Shown here: one piece after another, positions 7,785 through 17,469 of the stretch
How the letters are laid out: each line of letters begins with the position of its first letter
Position numbering within the stretch: position 1 is the first letter of the stretch
Source: CAYWFP01 sp964457365
GTDB lineage: Bacteria > Planctomycetota > SZUA-567
DNA length: 36,457 nt
Assembly: GCA_964457365.1 (NCBI GenBank)
Contig: CAYWFP010000029.1
Location: 1 to 36,457, forward strand
Direction of reading: 5' to 3'
Translations under genes and position numbers: made by a program
The notes under the pieces: model-generated
What the model was told of the DNA's origin: nothing
Seen by the model: the letters and a program-made list of their open reading frames with translations, nothing else
The model's database searches: none

Positions 7785-9323
7785 ATGAGCGGAGCAAAGC
7801 GGAAGACGCTGCCTGTAGACAGAATCGTTCCTCTCCTTCCGCCTCTGTTTCTGCTATTTTTGGTTACGGCTCTCACGCCGTGGTGGAACTGCTTCACTTA
7901 CGACCACGACGAAGGCATCAACCTGATGAAAGCCATGTTGGTGGAACGGGGCTTTTTTCTTTACGGGGAGATCTGGTCGGACCAGCCGCCATTCTTCACT
8001 TGGTTGCTCGCGGGGATACTGACAGCGGTCGGGCCGTCGGTCGCGGTGGCTCGCGGACTGGTTTTGGCGTTCTCGATGTTGCTGCTCTGGTCCTTCGCCT
8101 GCATATTGCAACGTCTGGAAGGTAAAATTACGGCGCTCCTGGCGTGTTTCTTCCTGATCGGATCCACGTTCTATATCAAGTGCAGCGTAGCCGTGATGAT
8201 CGGTTTGCCCGCCGTGTCACTGGCGCTGGTGGCGCTGGATCGTCTGTTGGCGTGGCAGATCGAGGGCAGGCCGTGGCAGGGAGTGTTCTCGGCGCTGACC
8301 ATGGGCCTTTCACTTCAGATCAAGCTCTTCACATTTATGCTTGTACCAGCGTGGTTCTTCGCGCTCGCGTGTGCGAAGAATGCTCAACCCGTGCGACAGT
8401 CGCGTCGTTGGCTGAACCTTGGAGGATGGATCGGCGCTGTCGCCGCGGTGTGGTTGGCGATCACTATCGCGAGCGGGGCGGCCTTCTGGCAACAACTTCT
8501 CGATCCTCACGTGGGGCAGCCGACGACAAAAGCATTCGCCGCCGACGATGGCATCTGGAAAATTGGTTACTGGTTTTTTTTCAACCTCTCCTTCGTCCTC
8601 GTTGCGCCGTTTTCTCTGCGTCTGTTGCGTGAAGAAAACCGATGGAGACGGCAGGTTCCGCTGATCTGGCTGCTCACGGCTACATTCTGCTATTGGTTCC
8701 ACCAGCCGGTTTGGTATCATCACTTTCTGATGTTCTCCTTACCCGCGAGCTGGCTGGCAGGCGTGGCCGGTGCCTACCTTTTGCGTCTCGCGCGCGGTAA
8801 GGGTCCGGCGCGTTACGAGGCGCAAACGGACTGGGCGCGTCGCGGCACGCGTATTGCCGCCGCCGGTATCCTGTTCGTCGCAGTAGTCGGTGTTGTCGGC
8901 GAGATCGCCCGGCAGCAAAGCGCCAGCGAATACCTGCGCAGTGATCGGCAGCGCCAGTTCGCCGCTCTGCTCGCCGCGCGCAAGCAGCGCACGGAATGGG
9001 TGATGGCCGATATGCTGATGGATGCGTTTTACGCCGATCTTCCAGTGCCGCCGGAATTGGCCGTTTACTCGACGAAACGGCGCCGCAGCGGCCAATTGAG
9101 CGAGGCGATGATCGTGAAGGTACTCGAGCGTTACTGTCCGGAGCAGGTCTTGCTGCGACGTTATCCGCCGGGGAAAGAGGTGCTCGAATATCTACACGAG
9201 AACTATCGTCGAATCGGCGCAGATTTCCGCTGGGGACACTATGTGCTGCCGCCCATGACAGGTGCCGGCGGCGACCGACCTTCTGAAAGCGAAGAACTCC
9301 CGCCGGTTCGTCCCGGGGAATGA
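7785..9323 (+). CDS. ArnT/PMT-like (GT39/GT83-type) membrane glycosyltransferase
   Basis: A 512-aa integral membrane GT-C enzyme that would use a polyprenyl-phosphate sugar on the periplasmic side. The first membrane helix (about residues 15-32) is followed by the loop YDHDEG (39-44), whose acidic pair matches the catalytic DE of ArnT/PMT enzymes, and then GEIWSDQPPFFTWLLAG (61-77), the typical second family signature. About ten further hydrophobic helices follow to residue 385, then a soluble C-terminal domain of some 120 residues. The frame is open from a TTG at 7764; ATG 7785 is preferred because it is an ATG close to the first helix, though its ribosome site is weak. It may add a sugar to lipid A, a lipid-linked glycan or an exported protein. 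Confidence 0.82.
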   Translation: MSGAKRKTLPVDRIVPLLPPLFLLFLVTALTPWWNCFTYDHDEGINLMKAMLVERGFFLYGEIWSDQPPFFTWLLAGILTAVGPSVAVARGLVLAFSMLLLWSFACILQRLEGKITALLACFFLIGSTFYIKCSVAVMIGLPAVSLALVALDRLLAWQIEGRPWQGVFSALTMGLSLQIKLFTFMLVPAWFFALACAKNAQPVRQSRRWLNLGGWIGAVAAVWLAITIASGAAFWQQLLDPHVGQPTTKAFAADDGIWKIGYWFFFNLSFVLVAPFSLRLLREENRWRRQVPLIWLLTATFCYWFHQPVWYHHFLMFSLPASWLAGVAGAYLLRLARGKGPARYEAQTDWARRGTRIAAAGILFVAVVGVVGEIARQQSASEYLRSDRQRQFAALLAARKQRTEWVMADMLMDAFYADLPVPPELAVYSTKRRRSGQLSEAMIVKVLERYCPEQVLLRRYPPGKEVLEYLHENYRRIGADFRWGHYVLPPMTGAGGDRPSESEELPPVRPGE

Positions 9324-9491
9324 TTGTCCTGCCTCTTTCGACGGCGTTTTGATACTGAAGCAGCGCCGGGACGAATGCCGATAATCATAGTGGAAGTGTA
9401 TAAAGACGGGGAAGAGGCGCACTGGGTGCCACGGAGTGCGCGAACCAATTGTCTCGGTCGCCCTGGCGGTGGAGAACGAGGAGGAGTTTGC

Positions 9492-11327
<1,836 letters not shown>

Positions 11328-11353
11328 AGAACGCCGCGCTACGGCGGCGTTCT
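11328..11353 (+). terminator. Hairpin terminator after the poly-Asp gene
   Basis: AGAACGCCGC (11328-11337) pairs perfectly with GCGGCGTTCT (11344-11353) over a 6-base loop, starting one base after the TAA. There is no strong T run on the plus strand. The pilC gene converges on it, ending 50 bases further on, so it may act for both directions. Confidence 0.7.
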
Positions 11354-11403
11354 CATGAATTCATTCCGTCGGAATGTCGCGCCGGATCGGCTCTCTTTCC
11401 AGT

Positions 11404-12642
11404 TTATCCACCGAGTTCGGTAATCAGCGATACCAGCGGCAGGAAGAGTGCGATAACAATAAAGCCGACCGCGCCCCCCATGCCGATAATCAGGATGGGT
11501 TCGAGCAGGCTCATCATACCCGAGACCAACGCGTCCACCTCGTTGTCGTAGTTGTCGGCGATTTTGATCAGCATCTGGTCCAGTTCGCCCGTCTCTTCGC
11601 CCACCTCCACCATGTTGACGGTCATCAGGTCGAAGACGCCGCTACGCCGCATCGGGTCGGCGATGTTTTCGCCTTCGCGAATGGCCGCGTGAATATCGCC
11701 GACAGCCTCTCCGACCACGGCGTTCCCAATGGCCGTGCGCAGGATGGCCAGCGCGTCGAGGATGGGGACGCCCGCGCTGGTCAGCTCGCCGAGCGTCCGG
11801 CAGAATCGCGAGATCGTCGATTTCTTGATGATCGAGCCAAAAATCGGGATATATAGTGCGGCCATATCGGTCGTGTATTTGCCTGACTTGTTCTGCCGTA
11901 TCAGCCAGATGACGAAGAAGACGACCACGGGAAACGGAAGGATAATGAACCAGTAGACGGCCATCGCGTTGGCGACGTTCAGCAGCAGGGTGGTGACCAT
12001 CGGCATGGCGATATTCATGTCTCTGAAAAGGGCGTCGAAGCGAGGCACGATGAAGAGCATGATCAACGCCAGAATACCCGACGCGATGAGGACAACCGCT
12101 GCCGGATAAATCAGCGCGCCGATGATCTCCTGGCGCAGTTTCTCCGACTTCTCGCGGAAATCCGCCAGTCGCGAAAGAATCCTGCCCAGCAGGCCCGACG
12201 CTTCGCCGGCACGGATCATGCTGACGTATAATTCGTCGAAGGCGGCGGGGCATTTTGCCATGGAGTCGGAGAGGCTCGACCCCTGCTCGACTTCGTCGCG
12301 GACATCCATGACGGCGTTCCGGAGTGCGCCGGGCCGGAGCATCTGCTCGATGATGTCGAGCGAGCGGATCATCGGCAGGCCCGCGTCGATGAGCGTGGCG
12401 AACTGGCGCGTGAACTGCGTCAATTCCTTGCCCTTGATCGAACCGGCGAAGAGCGGATTTGTTCGTTCGCGCTCGCTCGTCGCCTTGGCGCCTTTGCTCT
12501 TTCGGCCCACTTGGTTGATGGTGGTGGGGAAGAGGTTCTTGGCCCGCAGTTTCTCCCGCGCTTCGTCGGAACTGCTGGCTTCGATCGCCCCTTTTTTCTG
12601 TCGTCCGGCCTTGTCGACAGCTTCGTATTCGAACTTGGCCAT
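11404..12642 (-). CDS. pilC: PilC/GspF inner-membrane platform protein
   Basis: A 412-aa polytopic inner-membrane protein that couples the motor ATPases to pilus or pseudopilus assembly. It has the family layout: a short N-terminal domain (MAKFEYEAVDKAGRQKKG), a first GspF helical domain with LIDAGLPMIRSLDII, three membrane helices (ALIYPAAVVLIASGILALIM, a second near residue 245, and the last near the C-terminus) and a duplicated second GspF domain with LTSAGVPILDALAI and EETGELDQMLIKIAD. ATG 12642 has GGGAGGA about 9 bases upstream. It is the last gene of the motor operon, 73 bases after pilB, with a possible internal promoter in that gap. Confidence 0.93.
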   Translation of the reverse strand: MAKFEYEAVDKAGRQKKGAIEASSSDEAREKLRAKNLFPTTINQVGRKSKGAKATSERERTNPLFAGSIKGKELTQFTRQFATLIDAGLPMIRSLDIIEQMLRPGALRNAVMDVRDEVEQGSSLSDSMAKCPAAFDELYVSMIRAGEASGLLGRILSRLADFREKSEKLRQEIIGALIYPAAVVLIASGILALIMLFIVPRFDALFRDMNIAMPMVTTLLLNVANAMAVYWFIILPFPVVVFFVIWLIRQNKSGKYTTDMAALYIPIFGSIIKKSTISRFCRTLGELTSAGVPILDALAILRTAIGNAVVGEAVGDIHAAIREGENIADPMRRSGVFDLMTVNMVEVGEETGELDQMLIKIADNYDNEVDALVSGMMSLLEPILIIGMGGAVGFIVIALFLPLVSLITELGG

Positions 12643-12685
12643 GAACCGATCCTCCCGAGAAAGATGACGGCATGTCGTTGCATGA

Positions 12686-12715
12686 ATTATACGACGGATG
12701 ACCCGCGCATGCCAG
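12686..12715 (-). promoter_or_regulatory. Possible internal promoter before pilC
   Basis: On the minus strand CTGGCA (12710-12715), an 18-base spacer and a perfect TATAAT (12686-12691). It would start transcription near 12679, about 37 bases before the pilC ATG. The -35 matches only 4/6. Confidence 0.4.
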
Positions 12716-14461
12716 TTATTCCGCCTGCATCGTTTCCTTGACGATCTCTTCGATAGTGGTAATGCCGTCGAAGACCTTGAACAAGCCTGCGTCACGCAGA
12801 GTGCGCATCCCCGTTTCGAGAGCGGTTTGACGTAACACCTCGGTAGACCGCTTGTCGATGATCTGAGAACGCAGGGCGTGATTCAGGCGCATGATTTCGT
12901 AGATGGCGCTGCGGCCGTGGTAGCCGGTCTTCTTGCAGTCGTCGCAACCGTCACCGTAATAGAAGAGCTGTCCCTCGATATCTTCGGGCGTAAGGTTGAT
13001 CTCGAAAAGCTCCTCCTCGGTGGGCGTGTATGGCCGTTTGCAGTTGGTGCAGATATTGCGCACCAGGCGCTGGGCGACGATTGCCTCGATGGTCGCCGCC
13101 AAGAGGTAGGGCTCGAGGCCCATTTCCACCAGACGTGCGACAGTACCCGGGGCGTCCTGGGTATGCAGTGTGCTGAAGACGAGGTGCCCGGTAAGCGATG
13201 CCTCGACGGCAATGGTGGCCGTCTCGACGTCGCGAATCTCGCCGACGAGGATCTTGTCCGGATCCTGCCGCAAGATGGCGCGCAGGCATTTGGCGTAGGT
13301 GACGCCGATCTCGGAGTTGATCGGACATTGGATGATGCCGGGCAGCTCGTATTCCACCGGATCCTCGGTGGTGATGATCTTGGTTTCCACGTCGTTGACC
13401 GCGTTGAGGCAGGCGTAGAGTGTGGTGGTTTTTCCCGAGCCGGTGGGGCCGGTGACCAGGAGAATGCCGTTGGGCTTGTGGATCAGTTCCATGAATGTTT
13501 CGAGCACGTCTTCTTCCATCCCCAGACGGTTGATGTCCAGGGCGACGACGCTCTTGTCGAGGACGCGGATCACCACGCTCTCGCCGAACATCGTCGGCAA
13601 TGTCGAGACGCGCAGGTCGACTTGGCGGCCAGCGATCCGGAGCATGATCTTGCCGTCTTGCGGCACGCGACGCTCGGCGATGTTGAGGTTGCTCATGACC
13701 TTGATGCGGCTGATCAGCGGCAGCGCCAGGCTGCGCGGCGGCGACTTGAGCTCGATCAGCGCGCCGTCGACGCGGTAGCGGATGCGGAAGGTGTCTTCGT
13801 AGGGTTCGAAGTGGATGTCGGAAGACTGGTCGCGAATGGCCGAGAGGAGAACAAGATTGAGCAACTTGATCACCGGGACGGAGTTGGCCTGCGCTTCCAG
13901 GTCGTCGACGCTGAGGTCGGCGTCGTTGTCGCTGAGTTCCTCGATATCGGATTCGTCGATCTTGTTGATAAGGTCCTCGATCGATTCCTGGTTCTCGTTG
14001 CCGTAGAACTTCTCGAGCGCCTCGCGGACCGATTCCTCGTCGGAGACCGCGCCGCGGACATTGCAGTTGAGCATGAAACGCAGGTCGTCCAGCGCATGGA
14101 CGTTGAGCGGATCCGCCAACGCCACCACCAGGGTGTTCTCCGCCTCGTCCCACTCGATGGGGATGATGCGGTATACCTCGGCCATCATCGCTTCGACCTT
14201 GGACAGCACCTCGGGCTCGATCTCGATGTCGGAGAGGTCCACCGCGTCCATACCGACCTGTTGTCCCAGGGCGAGCATGATCTCCTGATCGCTGACGAGC
14301 CCCATGTCCTTGAGCACGTTCCCCAGCGCGCCGCCCTCGGCCTGCTGTTTGGTCAGAGCCTCCTGGAGCTGTTCGGCGGTGATCATGCCTTGCTCGACCA
14401 GAAGTTCCCCCAGAGGTCTACGGGGTTCTTCGCCGAGGGGCGGTGACGGGACGGCATTCAC
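12716..14461 (-). CDS. pilB: PilB/GspE-type assembly ATPase
   Basis: A 581-aa hexameric motor ATPase for pilus extension or type II secretion. In order: an N-terminal MshEN-type domain (about 15-155, LGELLVEQGMITAEQLQEAL and the second half ending KFYGNE), an acidic linker (155-190), then the GspE core with DIHFEPYEDTFRIRYRVDG, Walker A GPTGSGKT at 338-345, the Asp box ITTEDPVEY, Walker B ILVGEIRDVETA and the His box HLVFSTLHTQDA. A C-terminal zinc site is made by CTNC and CDDC. The frame is open to 14530, overlapping pilT, but GTG 14461 has GGAAGGA 10 bases upstream and lies 23 bases beyond the pilT stop. Adjacency to pilT and pilC favours PilB over GspE. Confidence 0.92.
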   Translation of the reverse strand: MNAVPSPPLGEEPRRPLGELLVEQGMITAEQLQEALTKQQAEGGALGNVLKDMGLVSDQEIMLALGQQVGMDAVDLSDIEIEPEVLSKVEAMMAEVYRIIPIEWDEAENTLVVALADPLNVHALDDLRFMLNCNVRGAVSDEESVREALEKFYGNENQESIEDLINKIDESDIEELSDNDADLSVDDLEAQANSVPVIKLLNLVLLSAIRDQSSDIHFEPYEDTFRIRYRVDGALIELKSPPRSLALPLISRIKVMSNLNIAERRVPQDGKIMLRIAGRQVDLRVSTLPTMFGESVVIRVLDKSVVALDINRLGMEEDVLETFMELIHKPNGILLVTGPTGSGKTTTLYACLNAVNDVETKIITTEDPVEYELPGIIQCPINSEIGVTYAKCLRAILRQDPDKILVGEIRDVETATIAVEASLTGHLVFSTLHTQDAPGTVARLVEMGLEPYLLAATIEAIVAQRLVRNICTNCKRPYTPTEEELFEINLTPEDIEGQLFYYGDGCDDCKKTGYHGRSAIYEIMRLNHALRSQIIDKRSTEVLRQTALETGMRTLRDAGLFKVFDGITTIEEIVKETMQAE

Positions 14462-14484
14462 GATGCGGTTGTCCTTCCGTCTAT

Positions 14485-15585
14485 TCAGCGACGCCGGGCG
14501 CGTTGTTCGCGCTCGCGCTCGGCCTCCCAACTTCTCACCTTGACCATCAACTGGTCTGGATAGACGCAGCGCTGGAGCATGTCTTCTCGTTTGATCAAGC
14601 CTTCAGTGTATAGGTTGAAGAGGTGATCGTCCAGAAGGATCATGCCCATTTTCGCGCTCGTCTGGATCATGGAGTCGATCTTGAACGTCTCGTTCGACCG
14701 GATCAGGTTCTGGATCGATGAGGTGGTGATCATCAGTTCGAACGCGGCGATGCGGCCCTTGCCGTCGGCGCGACGGAGTAATTGTTGCGAGAGGACCGCG
14801 ATCAGGCCCACGGAGAGCTGCGTCCGGATCTGCTCCTGCTGATTGGTCGGAAAGGCGTCGATAATGCGGTTGACCGTCTTGGCCGAACCGGTGGTGTGGA
14901 GCGTGGCGAAGACGAGGTGACCCGTTTCGGCGGCGGTCACGGCCGCCTCGATGGTCTCCAAGTCGCGCATTTCGCCGACAAGGATGATATCGGGGTCCTG
15001 ACGCAGCGCCCGTCGCAATCCCTCGCCGAAGCTCGGGGTATCGACGCCGATCTCGCGGTGGCTGACGACGCATTTCTTGTGCGGGTGAGTATATTCGATC
15101 GGATCCTCGATGGTGACGATATGGTCCGCGCGCGTCTCGTTGATGTAGTTGATCATGCTCGCGAGTGTGGTGGTCTTGCCCGAGCCGGTGGGGCCGGTGA
15201 CCAGGAACAGCCCGCGGGGCTTGCCGCAGAGTTCCTTGACGATCACCGGGAGGCCGATGGTCTCGAAGCTCAACATTTCGCGCGGGATTTGCCGCAGCAC
15301 GACGCCCGTCTTGTTCTGATGCCGGAAGACCGAGACGCGGAAGCGGGTGCCGTCCTTGAACTCGAGGGCGAAGTCGGAGCCGCCCATCTCCGATTCGAGT
15401 TCGATCAGGTTGCGCTCGGGAGTGATGCTCTTCATCAGGCTGACAGTGTCTTCGGGCGTGAGAACCTGGTTGCCGAGGGTGCGGAGCATGCCGTGCACGC
15501 GCAGCTTCGGCGGAGCACCGACGCGCAGATGCAGGTCGCTGCCGCCGTTCTTGATGGTCGCCTCGAGGAGTTTGTCCATATCCAT
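14485..15585 (-). CDS. pilT: PilT twitching-motility retraction ATPase
   Basis: A 366-aa ATPase that would power pilus retraction. The N-terminal PAS-like domain with SDLHLRVGAPPKLRVHG is followed by Walker A GPTGSGKT (131-138), Asp box TIEDPIEY, Walker B ILVGEMRDLET (201-211), His box HLVFATLHTTGSA, and QLLRRADGKGRIAAFELM. The retraction-specific AIRNLIRE motif appears as SSIQNLIRS, slightly altered but in place, and supports PilT over PilB. The presence of a retraction ATPase is the best evidence that this operon makes a type IV pilus and not only a secretion system. The ATG at 15585 has GGAG about 11 bases upstream; a second ATG two codons on is also possible. It lies 27 bases after the preceding ATPase gene. 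Confidence 0.95.
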   Translation of the reverse strand: MDMDKLLEATIKNGGSDLHLRVGAPPKLRVHGMLRTLGNQVLTPEDTVSLMKSITPERNLIELESEMGGSDFALEFKDGTRFRVSVFRHQNKTGVVLRQIPREMLSFETIGLPVIVKELCGKPRGLFLVTGPTGSGKTTTLASMINYINETRADHIVTIEDPIEYTHPHKKCVVSHREIGVDTPSFGEGLRRALRQDPDIILVGEMRDLETIEAAVTAAETGHLVFATLHTTGSAKTVNRIIDAFPTNQQEQIRTQLSVGLIAVLSQQLLRRADGKGRIAAFELMITTSSIQNLIRSNETFKIDSMIQTSAKMGMILLDDHLFNLYTEGLIKREDMLQRCVYPDQLMVKVRSWEAEREREQRARRR

Positions 15586-15612
15586 GGGCGTTGCGTCTCC
15601 GGTGTTGCGATT

Positions 15613-17307
15613 TCAGTCTACGCGTTTGGCCACGGCCAGGACTTCGCCGATAGTGCTCGTGCCGTCGAAGACCTTGCGCAGGCCGTCCATCAAAAGCGTG
15701 TGCATGCCGTCGCGGACGGCCTGTTCGCGGATGGCGTCGGTGGTGGCGGTGTTGAAGGCCAGTTCCCGCAAGCGGGAATTCATTACCATGATCTCGTAGA
15801 TCGCACGTCGTCCCTTGAATCCGCTCTCCTTGCAGTTGGCGCAGCCGGTTCCGGCAAAGAACTTGTTGTTGTTGATCTGCTCGTCGGGAACGCCGGCGCT
15901 CTTCAGTAGCGGGATCTCCGGCGGCACCTCGTTCTTGCATTCCGGACAGATGCGCCGGATCAGACGCTGGGCCAGAACCGCTTGAATCGAACTGGCGGCC
16001 AGGAACGGAGGTACGCCCATATCGATCAAGCGCGTGATCGAGGCCGGCGCGTCGTTGGTATGCAGCGTGCTGAAGACCAGGTGCCCGGTCAGGGCGGCCT
16101 GGATGGCGATATTGGCCGTCTCGCCGTCGCGGATCTCGCCGACGAGGATGATCTCCGGCGCCTGGCGCAGCATGGCGCGGATAATGCGGTCGAAGGTCAT
16201 CCCGGCCTTGCGGTTGACCTGGGCCTGATTGATGCCGGAGACGTTGTATTCCACCGGGTCTTCAGCGGTGATGATCTTCTTGTCGCTGCGGTTGAGTTCG
16301 TTCAGCGCCGCGTAGAGCGTGGTCGTCTTGCCCGAACCCGTCGGGCCGGTGACGAGGATAATGACGTTGGGGCGGCGGATCAGCCCCTGGAAGATGCGGT
16401 AATCGTCGGCATGAAAGCCGAGTTGCTCGAGACCGAACATGACCGCTTCCTTGTCCAGGATCCGCATGACGATGCTCTCGCCGTGGGTACTCGGGAGACT
16501 GTTGACGCGCAGGTCGATCTCGCGCCCGAGAACCGCGAGCTTGATGCGGCCGTCCTGTGGGCGGCGTTTCTCGGCCATGTTCATCTTGGCCATGATTTTC
16601 AGGCGGGCGGTGATCGCCGCCTGCAGGCGTTTGGGCGGCGAGTCGACCTCGTAGCAGTGGCCGTCGACGCGGTAGCGGATACGCAGCCGGTCGGCCATCG
16701 GTTCGACGTGGATGTCGCTCGCACGGCTCTTGACCGCTTCGGTTATGATCAGCGTCACGAGCTTGATTACCGGCGCGTCTTCGGCGCTGATGTTCTCGTC
16801 GCCCTCACCGTGATCGATAACCTCGATGCTCTGCTGGGTCAGCTCGTTCATCATGTCGTCGATCTGGCCCTCTTCGAAGCCGTAGAATTTCGTCAACGCT
16901 TCGTCGATAGCGGTCTTCGTGGCCAGCACGCATTCGACCTGGCAGCCGATGCGGAAGCGCAGGTTGTCGAGGGTATAGAGATCCAGCGGGTCGCCCATGG
17001 CGATGACAAGGATGTCGTCGTCGAAATCGATGGGGACGATCTTGTGTTCTTTGGCCAGATCCGGCGGCACCATCTCGATGACTTCAGAATCGATTTCGAT
17101 ACTGTCGAGATCGACCATCTCCATGTCGAACTGGTCGGCCAGCGCGCGCGTCAGATCCTCCGGCTGGACGTAGCCGTTGTTGAGCAGCACATCGCCGATG
17201 CGCTCGTCGCTCTCGCGCTGTTTCTGCAGCGCTTCGGCCAATTCCGGAGCCGTTATGCACCCCATTTCGACCAGCAACTCACCGAGCATTTGGCCACGGT
17301 CTGGCAT
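15613..17307 (-). CDS. Second PilB/GspE-type ATPase
   Basis: A 564-aa assembly ATPase, first gene of the motor operon. An MshEN-type N-terminal domain (about 5-145, MLGELLVEMGCITAPELAEAL) and an acidic linker precede the core: DIHVEPMADRLRIRYRVDG (199-216), Walker A GPTGSGKT (321-328), ITAEDPVEY, ILVGEIRDGET, HLVFSTLHTNDA, and a zinc site CPEC/CANC. It is close to the other ATPase in this operon but differs in the linker and C-terminus, so it is an old paralogue, not a recent duplicate. The ATG at 17307 has GGAGTT about 8 bases upstream. It may be a second extension ATPase or serve a type II secretion system that shares PilC; the sequence does not decide. Confidence 0.92.
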   Translation of the reverse strand: MPDRGQMLGELLVEMGCITAPELAEALQKQRESDERIGDVLLNNGYVQPEDLTRALADQFDMEMVDLDSIEIDSEVIEMVPPDLAKEHKIVPIDFDDDILVIAMGDPLDLYTLDNLRFRIGCQVECVLATKTAIDEALTKFYGFEEGQIDDMMNELTQQSIEVIDHGEGDENISAEDAPVIKLVTLIITEAVKSRASDIHVEPMADRLRIRYRVDGHCYEVDSPPKRLQAAITARLKIMAKMNMAEKRRPQDGRIKLAVLGREIDLRVNSLPSTHGESIVMRILDKEAVMFGLEQLGFHADDYRIFQGLIRRPNVIILVTGPTGSGKTTTLYAALNELNRSDKKIITAEDPVEYNVSGINQAQVNRKAGMTFDRIIRAMLRQAPEIILVGEIRDGETANIAIQAALTGHLVFSTLHTNDAPASITRLIDMGVPPFLAASSIQAVLAQRLIRRICPECKNEVPPEIPLLKSAGVPDEQINNNKFFAGTGCANCKESGFKGRRAIYEIMVMNSRLRELAFNTATTDAIREQAVRDGMHTLLMDGLRKVFDGTSTIGEVLAVAKRVD

Positions 17308-17417
17308 GTAAATTGAACTCCACTTGTCAAATACACGGGGCGGAAGGCGTTGCCGAATTCATAACACCCTACCGGGGATAATGTTAGAGAGTGCGTGCGC
17401 GAACGCCAATCAACAGT

Positions 17418-17447
17418 ATCATACTCGCAGAAGGCGGATCGTGTCAA
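17418..17447 (-). promoter_or_regulatory. Sigma-70 promoter of the pilus motor operon
   Basis: On the minus strand a perfect TTGACA (17442-17447), an 18-base spacer and TATGAT (17418-17423). Transcription would begin near 17411, giving a leader of about 104 bases before the ATG at 17307. It is the strongest promoter match in the window on -35. Confidence 0.7.
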
Positions 17448-17469
17448 GCGCCATTTCACGGGGCGGAAG

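Noticed and set aside
12878..14446. Long plus-strand open frame opposite pilB, with similar ones at 14782-15909 and 15982-17316
   Set aside because: They are mirror frames of the ATPase genes, caused by high GC; no start site or family resemblance.
17325..17330. Perfect TTGACA on the minus strand 18 bases before the ATPase ATG
   Set aside because: A -10 at the right distance would fall inside the ATG region and none is present; the promoter at 17418-17447 is far better.
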